Shown: positions 1 through 9,330 of the stretch, piece after piece
Position numbering within the stretch: position 1 is the stretch's first letter
Layout: the number at the start of each line of letters is the position of its first letter
Origin: Salisapilia sapeloensis
Taxonomy: Eukaryota; Oomycota; Peronosporomycetes; Peronosporales; Salisapiliaceae
Length of the DNA stretch: 48,657 nucleotides
Assembly (NCBI GenBank): GCA_023334545.1
Contig: JAADVB010000141.1
Span: forward strand, 1-48,657
Direction of reading: 5' to 3'
Notes under the pieces: model-generated
What the model saw: only the letters and a program-made list of their open reading frames with translations
Databases searched by the model: none
Told to the model about the DNA's origin: nothing
Translations under genes and position numbers: made by a program

Positions 1-1
1 G

Positions 2-145
2 GACGGCTCGACAGTGGTTTCGGGCGCAGGAGACGAGACGCTCCGTTTCTGGCAGGTCTTCGCCTCCGACGGCAAGGACAAGAGGAAGCCATCCGGGAAT
101 GGACGGCAGACGTTCCGACCGTCGACATTCCAGACTATCCGATAA
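2..145 (+). CDS. Cdc20/Cdh1-family APC/C activator, C-terminal fragment
   Basis: This is the last 47 codons of a gene that begins outside the window. The frame opens at base 2 and ends at TAA 143-145. The translation carries the last WD40 blade signature GAGDETLRFW and finishes in the dipeptide Ile-Arg. In Cdc20 and Cdh1/Fizzy-related proteins the C-terminal IR tail docks on TPR subunits of the anaphase-promoting complex, so the activator recruits substrates for ubiquitination in mitosis and G1. The fragment is too short to separate Cdc20 from Cdh1. The next gene is convergent and ends 116 bases away. Confidence 0.75.
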   Translation, partial: DGSTVVSGAGDETLRFWQVFASDGKDKRKPSGNGRQTFRPSTFQTIR

Positions 146-261
146 GTCCCTGCCTTCAGCCATTGAATCCGATGTCCAACGTGATGAAATGACCAGATAT
201 GTTATCAATGAGACCAGTAGCTTTGCTATGAATACGAAATACTCTCGAATTTGCACTTTGT

Positions 262-2330
262 CTATTTACCTTTCTTTAGTTTTGCGTACTTGGTCTTGAG
301 TTTGTCTAGCTCTTGACGTAGGAAGACGTTCTGTTCCTCTCTTTCCTTTATGACTTGATATAAGTTGCTAGATGTCTCTTGGTTGGATGTCTGCAATTGA
401 GCTGTAAGTTTCTGGATTTCATCTTCTTTTCGTTGTAAGCTCTCCCGCATCGTCTGTCGTATCGTTTCGACCTCATTTCGGTCACTAGAAGATGGACGTG
501 AGGGTACAGGAGGTAGACGAACTGTCGGTTGCTTCAATCCAGATATAAACTCCTTTGACGTACTATCTGCCTTCAGTGCTCGGATCTGCTCTTCCTTCTC
601 CTGAAGCTGTGACTGCAGTGTCCGTAGACGATCTGCTAGTCGCTCCTTTTCAGTCGCTATTACACGGAACTGTGTGACCTCGCTCTGAGGCGGCATACTC
701 ATCGAGTTACCATTCTTATTGTTTGAAGAAGTCACACCTCGTTGGTAGTCAGCAACGAGCTTTCGTAATCGGTCTAGCTCGGCTCTGTCTGTCGTGGATC
801 CTCCATCAGCCGTTCGAGCTCGTTTTAGCTCATGTATCTTGATCTTCCAGACGCCAAGTTGCTTCTGCAGTGCTTCAATAAGTGCATCATCGTTCTGTGA
901 CTTGGTAATGACGACTTGGAAACGCTCCTTTAGTTCCGCCTTCTCTTGCTCGAGAATCGATACTCGAGATCGAGCTGCATCCTTCTTCTTTGTCAATTGC
1001 TGTAGCTTTTGCTGAAGACTTTCGTTTGTTTTTTCTAGATCATCCACTTGATGTTGCCGAGCAGCTTGTCTTGCGGCTAGATTTAAGTGAGCTTTCTTGT
1101 CCACATTCTGATCATTGCCAGTAGATGGAGCTGGGAGGTAAAAGTTGACAGTTTCTACTTCTTTTTCATTTGCAGCTAAAGACTGATTCGACTTGACTGC
1201 TGCCAACTCTGCCTTGAGCTTTTTTACTCGCGACTTTAATGTCAGAATTTGTTCCGCTCTACCTCTTCTAGCATTTGCCAGCGCATTCGCATCCGTATTG
1301 CGAATCAAGTCGTCGAGAGTAAAGCCTTCACCTACTTCTTTCAGAAGTGCTCTTTGGGTTTTCTTAAGTTCCTGCTGTAAAGTTTCATTTTGAAGCTTCA
1401 GTTCATCGCATTTACTTCGTAGTGATCGATGCCGATTGTTGTCTTCAGATGAAGTATCGGTATTATTAGTATCATCTTTAGACATTTGGAGAGCCGAATC
1501 GGAGAACATATTGCGTGACGCAGCGGCTCGAGTTTCCATCCGTTGCAACTTGAGATTTGCAGTCTCGAGCTCGTCTGCTAGCTTTTGATTTTCTGTCTCC
1601 AACTCTTTCGATCGTTGCATCGCCTTTGAAGCACTATGCTTTTCCCGTTGAACGGATCGCTTAAGTGTACGAATCGTCTTTGCTTGATGAACAATCTTAA
1701 CGTCACGCACGTCCTACATTGGCATCTGTAATCTAAGCACAAGTCGATGGATAGTACATCAAATGACTTACGTGATCCTCATCATCTCGCTCAAGAAGGG
1801 CATTTTCCACCGCAGATACATCCAATCCAGGCACAGGCGCCAGTGCTTCGAGTTTGATCTGCATACTACAAGACAAGCCCCAAGTTACAAATCAAAGTCT
1901 TACTCCATGAGTTGATCTCGAACCTGTAGATCTGTTGTTTCAAATTTGCAACTTCTGCAGTCAAGTGTTTGTTTTCCTGCCGGATGCATTCATTGCTGTG
2001 GGTGTTTCCATCTTCTGCGTGACTCTGGTTTCCATTACCATCGCCTCGCCCAGCATCTTTAGTCGTGGGCAACGTACTACTTTCCAATGCACCTTGCTTT
2101 CCATCCAAGTCATTGCACCCAAACGGATCCGACGACATGTCCGAGTCGGAGCTTGATGACATCGGATCCGAGTCCGGTCGCTCCACCTACTCATTCAAAC
2201 AAATCTCCTTATCGATATCCCATAACAAGTGGAAATTTGTACACACCCCTGCAAGACTCTTGCGCAGCGTAACGTCGATCACCTTTCGTCCGCTACTTGT
2301 ATGCTTCACATCCGTATTGGCAATCTCCAT
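262..2330 (-). CDS. Long coiled-coil protein, CCDC13-like (four exons)
   Basis: I read four exons on the minus strand: 2330-2247, 2186-1924, 1865-1772 and 1713-262, giving 630 residues. Introns are 58-60 nt; the third starts GTAAGT, while the second uses a weaker GTTCGA donor that is needed to keep frame. The start is the ATG at 2330, which reads MEIANTDVKH. Residues about 29-80 are Ser/Asp-rich and acidic; nearly all of the rest is heptad-rich coiled coil with Glu, Lys, Gln and Leu. There is no catalytic domain. The arrangement and a central segment around TLDDLIRNTDANALANARR remind me of CCDC13, a centriolar-satellite/cilium protein, but I could not align it. Function is inferred only; structural role at centrosome or basal body is possible. 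Confidence 0.7.
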
Positions 2331-2463
2331 CGTGTAATTGATCACTGACGAAAGCTAGAATTAGATACTCGTTTCAAAGATGAATTGCATGTGATACAAC
2401 TAGTACGTTTTATTTCCTTTCTTTACGATCACGTCAACTCTGGACTACATCGTCCATTCCATC

Positions 2464-4848
2464 TTACAACGTTCCTTCCTCTACCTCGTCATCACTTACT
2501 TTGACAGAGGCAGCAACCAAGTTTTCCAAGTCCGCAAACACTTTCTCCGTCGCCTTGGCTTTACTTAAAGATGACACCGTGTGGGTCTTTCGATTGCCAC
2601 TTTCCTTTCTATTCGAGTGATGTGGCGAAGGACTTGAAAGGGTCTTCTTCGTCGGCAAAGCGGGACTGCTACCATGTCTCGATCGCGTCCCATTGGAACT
2701 AGCAGCTGACGAAGCTCGCTTCATGCGATTGGAGCTAGGGTGCACACGCTTCTGGACGTCCACAGACAGTAGTTGTAGTCGATCAAACAGCTCCTTGGGT
2801 TTAAAGAAAAGCTGGAGACTATGCATCTGACTTTCTTCAATCGACATCATACCAAACCCACGTACTTCTACTCGACTCCCATCGCCTTTGATAGCATTGT
2901 AGTGACCACTATAAGGTCCCCAATGTCTCCACGAAAAGTAGCATTGCGGTGGTTGCGTGTACACTTGCAGCACTTCCATGGGAAAGCCGCCGCTTAGTGC
3001 TTCTGACAGCAGAGCGCGTGGATCTTTGACGTTCTCTCCATTCGCTTCCTCTCTATCGGACACTTCAGCAAGACAGTCCCGTAGGAAGAGCATACCGAAG
3101 AAATCTTCTTCCTTGAGATTCGAAGCAGATACTTGCGGACCGTCATTCACTTGCATGTAGAACTTGTCTGGATGGATGCTTGACCAAGGAGATGCAGTGT
3201 GCTTATGCGAGATTTCCATAATGAACGTCTGTAGACAGCCTTCGACATACGATTCGAGAGGCGTCGAGTCTCCATCACGTTCCTTACCTTTGATGTACGC
3301 AAGGTCCGTGAGAAGAAAGTCTGGTAGTCCATATTTCCACTGGATGGAACAACGAGACGTGAAGTCAGCAACGTCCTCATCATCAGACGGTAGACCACGA
3401 CGTTCAGGTAGCTTTGCTCCTTGTGCTACAAGTGTCTCGAGTTCCTTCTGAGCTTCTTCTCTCTTCTGGTCTGAAAGCGACATGTTCGAGCCTGCTGCCG
3501 GAACGAACAGTAAGACATTTCCATTTGATGTCTTCGATGTTCCATCCGTTGCACTCATGAGGATCGCATCACTTGATTTGACACTCGATGCTTTACCACT
3601 CTCCGACGATCCGTCCACGGACTCTGTCTTTTGGGTGCTTGCATCCGACCGAGCTGCTCGTCTCGATTTCATGTATGCAAACAAGTTTTTCGTGGCAGTA
3701 CTTGTGGTGGGCGTTTCCTTACTGTCACTTTCTTTTCGTGGCACCTTTTCAGTCGACTCGGTGGCCGAGCGTTCGATAGACTCTACCTGATCCTTTGCAT
3801 CGGCCGTATGCGTAGTCTTGTCCGGAAGATGGGACTTGTTCGCCTTGCGACGAGCTTCATTGATCCGTTCGTTCGTACTCTGCGATCGAGTCGATCGTGA
3901 CTTGTTCACGGTAGCTGCACGATTCCGTTGGCAATTTGGTGATGCCCAATTGTCTGCTACTTTGTCGCTGGCCTCGGTATCCAGCGCTTGGACTGGTGGG
4001 TTGATAGGTCCCATCATCTGGACGGACTGCAAAGCTTCTAGCCACTGCGCCTTATGCTCAACGCTCTTGGCCATGTACTTGAACGTCGCTCTCTTTCCAT
4101 CCGCCTTTTCCGTTACGACTTCGAATAGTGCCGATCCGCCTTTGGATGCAGTCGCTCGAACTTCATCTCCACTCGCACTTGCTTCCGTACTCCGACCGCC
4201 GACTCTGTCAGGGTCTCGAGCCATAAGGACTTTGCAAACGAGCGACGGACTGACACCGTCGGCTGGAGAGGTTTCGCTTATCGGACGACCAGAAGCTCTC
4301 CATAGATTAAAGTTCGTTTCGTCCCGACTGCAGTAGAGACTCGATGTCTGTGGCAATAGGAAATAGTACTTCTTTTCATATTTTTTCAATACGCCTCGAC
4401 GTGCGTGCAGATAGTCATGGTGAAGAATGGCCGTCCCGGATGCTCGACGGCGATATCTGCCATCAGCCTGTCTGTGACTAGACGAATGGGACTGGGAAGC
4501 GGATGCCTGAGATCGTTCCGTCGCGCTGTAACTGGAAGACACGTTATGGCTGCTGTACTGACTATGAGAGCTCTTGCTGCCGCTGCTACCGGCGGCACTG
4601 CGTTCATCCTGAGGTTTCACCGGTGACTGTTTATCACGTCGGACTTGTGCGTCTTCATTAACGGGTTCCGATTCTGCTTGGGACTTTTCATTGTCACGTG
4701 GCGCTCTGTCCACGGACGAAGACGCTGCCGTGGGGGACTTGTGCGCGGTCATGGTCGCAGTGGCGACTGTTTTGCTACTGGTCTTACCAGCGCGAGCGTC
4801 CGTCTTCCCACTGGACTTAGTCCGGCTTCTAAAATGTCCAAACGCCAT
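2464..4848 (-). CDS. PH domain plus C-terminal NTF2/SnoaL-like domain protein
   Basis: A single-exon ORF of 794 residues. Residues 1-135 are Ser/Lys-rich and low complexity. Residues about 138-277 look like a pleckstrin-homology domain: the opening GVLKKYEKKYYFLL is a typical first strand pair, and the end WLEALQSVQ is the usual C-terminal Trp helix. A long disordered linker follows. Residues about 525-690 resemble an NTF2/SnoaL-like fold, with Trp/Tyr-rich strands such as YFSWRHWGPYSGHY and a closing FFKPKELFDRL helix, as in plant pathogen-related proteins. The PH domain would place the protein at phosphoinositide membranes; the ligand or activity of the second domain is unknown. The C-terminal 100 residues are basic and Ser-rich. 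No introns are needed. Confidence 0.8.
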   Translation of the reverse strand: MAFGHFRSRTKSSGKTDARAGKTSSKTVATATMTAHKSPTAASSSVDRAPRDNEKSQAESEPVNEDAQVRRDKQSPVKPQDERSAAGSSGSKSSHSQYSSHNVSSSYSATERSQASASQSHSSSHRQADGRYRRRASGTAILHHDYLHARRGVLKKYEKKYYFLLPQTSSLYCSRDETNFNLWRASGRPISETSPADGVSPSLVCKVLMARDPDRVGGRSTEASASGDEVRATASKGGSALFEVVTEKADGKRATFKYMAKSVEHKAQWLEALQSVQMMGPINPPVQALDTEASDKVADNWASPNCQRNRAATVNKSRSTRSQSTNERINEARRKANKSHLPDKTTHTADAKDQVESIERSATESTEKVPRKESDSKETPTTSTATKNLFAYMKSRRAARSDASTQKTESVDGSSESGKASSVKSSDAILMSATDGTSKTSNGNVLLFVPAAGSNMSLSDQKREEAQKELETLVAQGAKLPERRGLPSDDEDVADFTSRCSIQWKYGLPDFLLTDLAYIKGKERDGDSTPLESYVEGCLQTFIMEISHKHTASPWSSIHPDKFYMQVNDGPQVSASNLKEEDFFGMLFLRDCLAEVSDREEANGENVKDPRALLSEALSGGFPMEVLQVYTQPPQCYFSWRHWGPYSGHYNAIKGDGSRVEVRGFGMMSIEESQMHSLQLFFKPKELFDRLQLLSVDVQKRVHPSSNRMKRASSAASSNGTRSRHGSSPALPTKKTLSSPSPHHSNRKESGNRKTHTVSSLSKAKATEKVFADLENLVAASVKVSDDEVEEGTL

Positions 4849-5560
4849 CGAGAGTAGATGATCTACACGGAGACAGTCGACTTATGCGTTTTTATCCTTC
4901 GATTCGCCTGTCGCAATACTAGGCCGACGGACTGCTGTTGCCGCCGAAAGAAGCACAATGACCTGTTCGTAGTCATGATGGATGTCGCGTGTGTTACAAC
5001 GAAAGGCTGATGCGTTGGATGGAGCTTGGTTGGTAACTCGTATTAAAAGCTGGAGGTACAGATAGTTGATTTACACTTGCACATGTATCCGAGCGGATGG
5101 GCGCTTGTATTCGAGTTGAAGGGGAGACAGGTCAGTCCTTTTTTCCTGTGAAGATGGGTCGAAGCTTCCCCTTGTCCGTCCTCTACTAGCTCCAACGTAT
5201 TCAGTAGGATACGCTTTGATGTTCGCGCAATATTCGATAAAACCTGGTCGAAATGGATTTACTGCTACATGAGCGCAAACTGGTTTGGCGGAAGAATACG
5301 GTAACGTAACCGCCAAGCTTTCCGTTATTGCGCACCCACTATTCGGAACCTTGCAAGCGCTGACATGACAAAGTGAAGACAAGAAACACTTGGTGCATGC
5401 AGACGACGTATGTTTTCCTATTTACATCTGAGGACACGTCGTCTAGTCTCTATGACAAAAGACTCGTAAACACTGCGTCTGGACGGGCGAATGTACATTC
5501 AAATCAGACAACGTGTGGCCAGGTCCGATCCTACACATCCGAAGCCCATCTATGAAACGT
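4849..5560. other. Intergenic stretch with no supported gene
   Basis: Between the PH-domain gene and the LpxD 3' end I see no exon with recognisable composition. A 103-codon minus-strand frame at 5071-5382 has no family motif. The right part must hold the LpxD 3' UTR and the left part the promoter of the PH-domain gene. Confidence 0.5.
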
Positions 5561-6590
5561 CTACTTTTGCTTCTTCTGCCCGAGTTGCTTCATATGCGCG
5601 ACTTGGCGACGATATTCCATTATCGGTATGGCCGGTGCGCCACCTACCGCATAAATCAAGTAAACGGTGGAAAAGTTGGATACAATCGAAGAATACCGTA
5701 AGCGGCATTGGACGCGAGATCGTTCATGACGCCACTTTTTGCTGCAATCTGGATGTTGTCTCCGATCTTCAGATGCTGCGTGATGCCGACTTGACCACCA
5801 ATGTACACGTTGTTTCCGATCGTAGTGCTGCCAGCGATGCCTGTCTGGGCTGCAATCACGCAGCGACTACCAAGCTGCACATTATGTCCAATTTGTATCT
5901 ATCGCGATGATAGTTAGTTTCATCCACTAGGACGATTTATTTAAGGAGAAACTCAAACGAGATTGTCTAGCTTGCATCCGCTGCCAATAACCGTATTTCG
6001 CCAGCTACCTCGGTCAATCGTGCAGTTTGCTCTGCCTCGAGTTTTAGATGGTTTCTCTAAATGCATTTGAGCTGTTTAAATATAGTACCCGATCTCAACG
6101 TCATCCAAGATGTCGACACGTAGCTCCTGTGGCTTCTTTCCATGGTCACCATCGGAAGAAAGGTTAAAACCAAAGCCGTCCTAGGTGTAGATGTATTCAT
6201 TATGAACATGTCCATCCGTGGTTGATAATGGTAATATGGACTGTACTTGGCCAATTTTAACGCCAGGATGAAGAACGACACGGCTTCCGACCGTGCAATT
6301 CGCCAGCACAGCATGGGGAGAGATCACACAATCATCTCCAATCTCGACGTTCTCCCCGATGTATGCAAATGGCTCGATGCGACAGCGTTGTCCAAGCTTT
6401 GATTGTAATTAGCGATAGGATTATCGGGATGACCATTTTGAGATTTCTAAAGTACCGTCGCGGAGGGATGCACATACGCTTGATGACTCACTTGGCTCTC
6501 GGATGACACAAACCGCGAAAAGACATTTGTCAGTGCGAACGATGAGCGGAAAGCACCGACCGAGGCGCTGACATGAGCCCGACGGAGCAT
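5561..6590 (-). CDS. lpxD: UDP-3-O-acylglucosamine N-acyltransferase (LpxD), organelle-targeted
   Basis: Six exons give 244 residues: 6590-6456, 6396-6247, 6180-6089, 6031-5959, 5898-5697 and 5643-5561. Introns are 53-66 nt and all phases agree. The product shows the LpxD left-handed beta-helix of hexapeptide repeats, with VEIGDDCVISPHAVL, the family motif KIGQDGFGF, the segment CTIDRGSWRNTVIG, the catalytic-type QIGHNV, and a C-terminal GGAPAIPI followed by an Arg/Lys-rich tail. LpxD adds the second acyl chain to UDP-glucosamine in lipid A synthesis. The first 30 residues are rich in Arg, Ser and Ala without acids, fitting a mitochondrial presequence. The usual N-terminal substrate-binding domain of about 100 residues is absent. 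The start is the only in-frame ATG next to this leader. Confidence 0.88.
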
Positions 6591-8180
6591 ATCGATCCGT
6601 TTTGATACTTTGTGTGTTTTGGCCAAATTACCATGCACCAGAATTGATGGTACATGTAGAATTGTATTTGACTAGAGATGTCCAAAGATATGCTAAGTGA
6701 ATGTGCTTGTCGAGAGTACGTCTTCAACTCCATTTCGATACGAGGCAGAAACGAGATGTAATTGTAGGATATGATGTGAGTTCGAGAATCTTTCTCGATT
6801 AACGTATAAATCGGTGAGATTGCAATCGGAAGAGCGTTCAAATGTGTGACTAAGCGCTCCAAGTTGCTTGATCGCAAGTATGATTGAGTAGAAATGGTAG
6901 TGTAATGATACTCATCGCATGCACTGGTAGTGTTTGATCCATATTAGTCGCTTTGAAAGCTGCGAGTACTACGATGAATGAGAAAGAGAGAGATGTTGCC
7001 TATTGACAAATATGAAGGCAATTTCCTACCGACTTAAAAGTTTCTTTAGAGGCAGTTCTGTCGAGCAAACAACAGGTACTGGATTTGGAGGGGATGTAGG
7101 TAGTATTTCTTCGGAGAATTGAAAAGTATGACTATTATTGATCGTATCCGTTTCTACTTTGTTGTACTGAAATATGAATTTATTCTACCAAGCATCTCTA
7201 TAACGATGCTACAAGAGCTGTACAATGCTGGTGTCTTTTAATCTAAGAAAATTTTACTCTACCTCTGAAGGCTGCAAGGAGCAAAAATATCTACGAGTGT
7301 CAATAGCATTCGCGACATTGTCGTGCGCAACGCGGTTGTTAATGCCGCCATACATTGAAGGGTGCGATACTGACAGCGCTATACTAAGTGTGGGCTGAGA
7401 GTAGACGGTAGTCTTCTGTTTAAGTAGATCTTTTGGAAGTCTTGCTGTAGAGAATGATAATTGTTGCTACTTCAGTATGCATTATAGAGCTTTACGCTGT
7501 CGTTATTTCGACTTAGAGATGGGCTTATTGATAATATTCCTTTAAGGCAAAGCATTTGCGATTTCTGAAAGTATGCAGACATCGCCAAGTATCCCGTTCC
7601 CAGCATCACGACAAAAGACGCTTCGCCAAATGCATAGCACCCCAAAAGGCCTACACGAAGAAAGATACTTTGAACAGGGCTAAAGACAAAGATGCTCTGA
7701 CTAAATTCACTGGAGTTTATCGGTCTCTTTTGATCATTTAGGTCAAGTTGTCGAACAGCAGCATGCCGACAGTATAATAGAATATCGATATCGCTAGCAT
7801 CTATACTATTCAAACTGATCGAGAGAAGAATATGCACAGTTGGGAACAATATACCGAGGAAAGTATCAGTGTGAAAGGTAGTTCTTGACCGCAAGTGTGC
7901 AGAAGAGTTCTGGCCAGAAGCCAGTCGTTCTGCGTCAAAGAACTTCTGTTGGACGATGCGTAGCTTTGCAAGTACCCCACCATACTCAAATATGACAAAT
8001 AACTCTAATTGCCTAGGCTTAAAGGCCACTTTAGTAGTTGGGTAATTTAGTTGTTGAAGTCATTGCCATCATTAAGAACATTAATCCCAAATGCCCATAC
8101 CATTGATCATACCCAAGGTACAACTCCAGACCAATCTTCCATAAAGGTTTCAGTTCGTCCCATGATTGCTCATTCTGCAT
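6530..8180 (-). CDS. Unrecognised multi-exon protein, about 388 residues
   Basis: Seven exons can be joined in frame: 8180-8113, 8012-7855, 7800-7711, 7650-7513, 7444-7263, 7166-7030 and 6923-6530. Intron 3 (60 nt, GTGAAT...CTTCGTGTAG) and intron 5 (ending ATATTTCAG) look good; the donor at 7512 (GTCGAA) and the long last intron are weak. The protein starts MQNEQSWDELKPLWK, has a hydrophobic stretch near LLGCYAFGEASFVVML, a Pro-rich middle and a helical C-terminal part with SYNYISFLPRIEMELK. I recognise no family. The last 60 bases of the final exon overlap the LpxD start in another frame, so the true end may lie earlier, or the gene may be decaying. Exon boundaries should be treated as a model. 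Confidence 0.45.
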
Positions 8181-8217
8181 TCTTCATACTAAAAAGGATA
8201 GTCAGGTCCATCAAGAT

Positions 8218-8626
8218 ATGCAGGCGAATGAAGCTATCGTCATTGCTCCATTGCTCTTCTTGGTCATGCTGCTAGCGCTAGCTAAATGCTATTGCTATAT
8301 GCGCAACTGGAAGCAACGGCAGGATTCAGAGTCAAGCCATGGCACAAGCAGGCAATACGATGACACAAACGGTATCGCTGAAACTCCACTCAATAGCACC
8401 GAGAAGGCACGTGCCAGTGATGGTCGAAAGCGAAGCAGTAAGGTGGAAGCCGAAGATGATTACTTTGAAGATGCAGCACCAAAATGCAGCTACAGATCGT
8501 TTTTTGTGTGACCTTGGCGGTTCCGAGTTAGGTCTATTCCAAGTAGAGCATGAACCGAGTAGCATGTTAAACGCGAGACCACAGATCAGCTGGGTGCTGC
8601 GTCAAGTGTATACGTCCATTGAATAA
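8218..8626 (+). CDS. Small single-pass membrane protein, two exons
   Basis: The ATG at 8218 opens a frame with an N-terminal hydrophobic helix (IAPLLFLVMLLALA, residues 9-22) followed by Cys/Tyr and a basic juxtamembrane YMRNWKQRQ. A GTAAGG donor at 8438 and a TGCAG acceptor ending at 8489 define a 52-nt intron. Splicing joins exon 8218-8437 to 8490-8626 in frame and yields 118 residues ending at TAA 8624-8626. Without splicing the frame would stop at 8511. The cytosolic part is polar and contains a short Gly/Leu/Phe stretch. No family was recognised. The start lies 37 bases from the start of the preceding minus-strand gene model, so the two would share a very short promoter. Confidence 0.42.
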
Positions 8627-8856
8627 ACTTGAAAGGTTTTGATTCTTTCTACAAGCCTGTAAGGCGCCTCATCTGCTATCTAGCTATTCTAGCAGACAAA
8701 CAACACGATGTAGCTAGGTTGTTCTTCCGCTCCGCTGCTCGTCACCATCAAATTATCACATGGTTCACCACCTTCCGTCTATGTTTCCATGACAACTTTT
8801 AGGAGGACATGTGGATAAGCAATGTATTTTTGATCACTCGATCATCCTTCGAAGGT

Positions 8857-9110
8857 TTATTCTGTAATGCTTACCACTCGCTCGTATTCCTCCGAGTTGA
8901 GGTGACACCGATATAAGTTGAAACAGTATAAGCAAGTGTATACTTCCCCATCGGCCTTCCATCCAGCTTTGCATACAAAACAAATTCGTTTAAGAAGTAC
9001 TTGCTGATCTTTGTTCAGCTATGACAGAAGCAGAAATGTACTAATTGACTTCACCTCGTTCATCTAACGACAACGTAGACCTGTGGATGCGTTAGCTTGC
9101 AGAACCACAT
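8857..9110 (-). CDS. Tiny Cys-rich, possibly zinc-binding protein
   Basis: Two exons, 9110-9069 and 9018-8857, joined across a 50-nt intron (weak donor GTTAGA, acceptor CTGTCATAG), give 67 residues starting MWFCKLTHPQ and ending at TAA 8857-8859. A stop codon sits directly upstream of both the ATG and exon 2, which supports the splice. The core contains ICFVCKAGW, then TCLYCFNLYRCH, that is CxxC, ten residues, CxxC and a following Cys-His, typical of a metal-binding knuckle. I do not recognise the family, and the ORF is short enough that chance cannot be excluded. It could also be one end of a larger degenerated gene. Confidence 0.35.
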
Positions 9111-9330
9111 TCAAATAAGAAATATAAACTACAATCGGCATCTCGTACGTCATAGCTTGACTAAGCAATCTTTTTTACTAGTTTAAGGATACCACAATGC
9201 GGCATGCACATATTATTTCCTACTTAGTGGCTTCGATCTCTACTCGCTTTCTTCATACATTTGCACACGTGGTCCCACGATAGGTTTCGTACTTTATTCA
9301 TGTGGTTCTACTGTCAACAAATTTTGCTAT

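Noticed and set aside
5071-5382. 103-codon minus-strand frame between the PH gene and LpxD
   Set aside because: No domain, signal peptide, splice support or convincing start context; could be chance.
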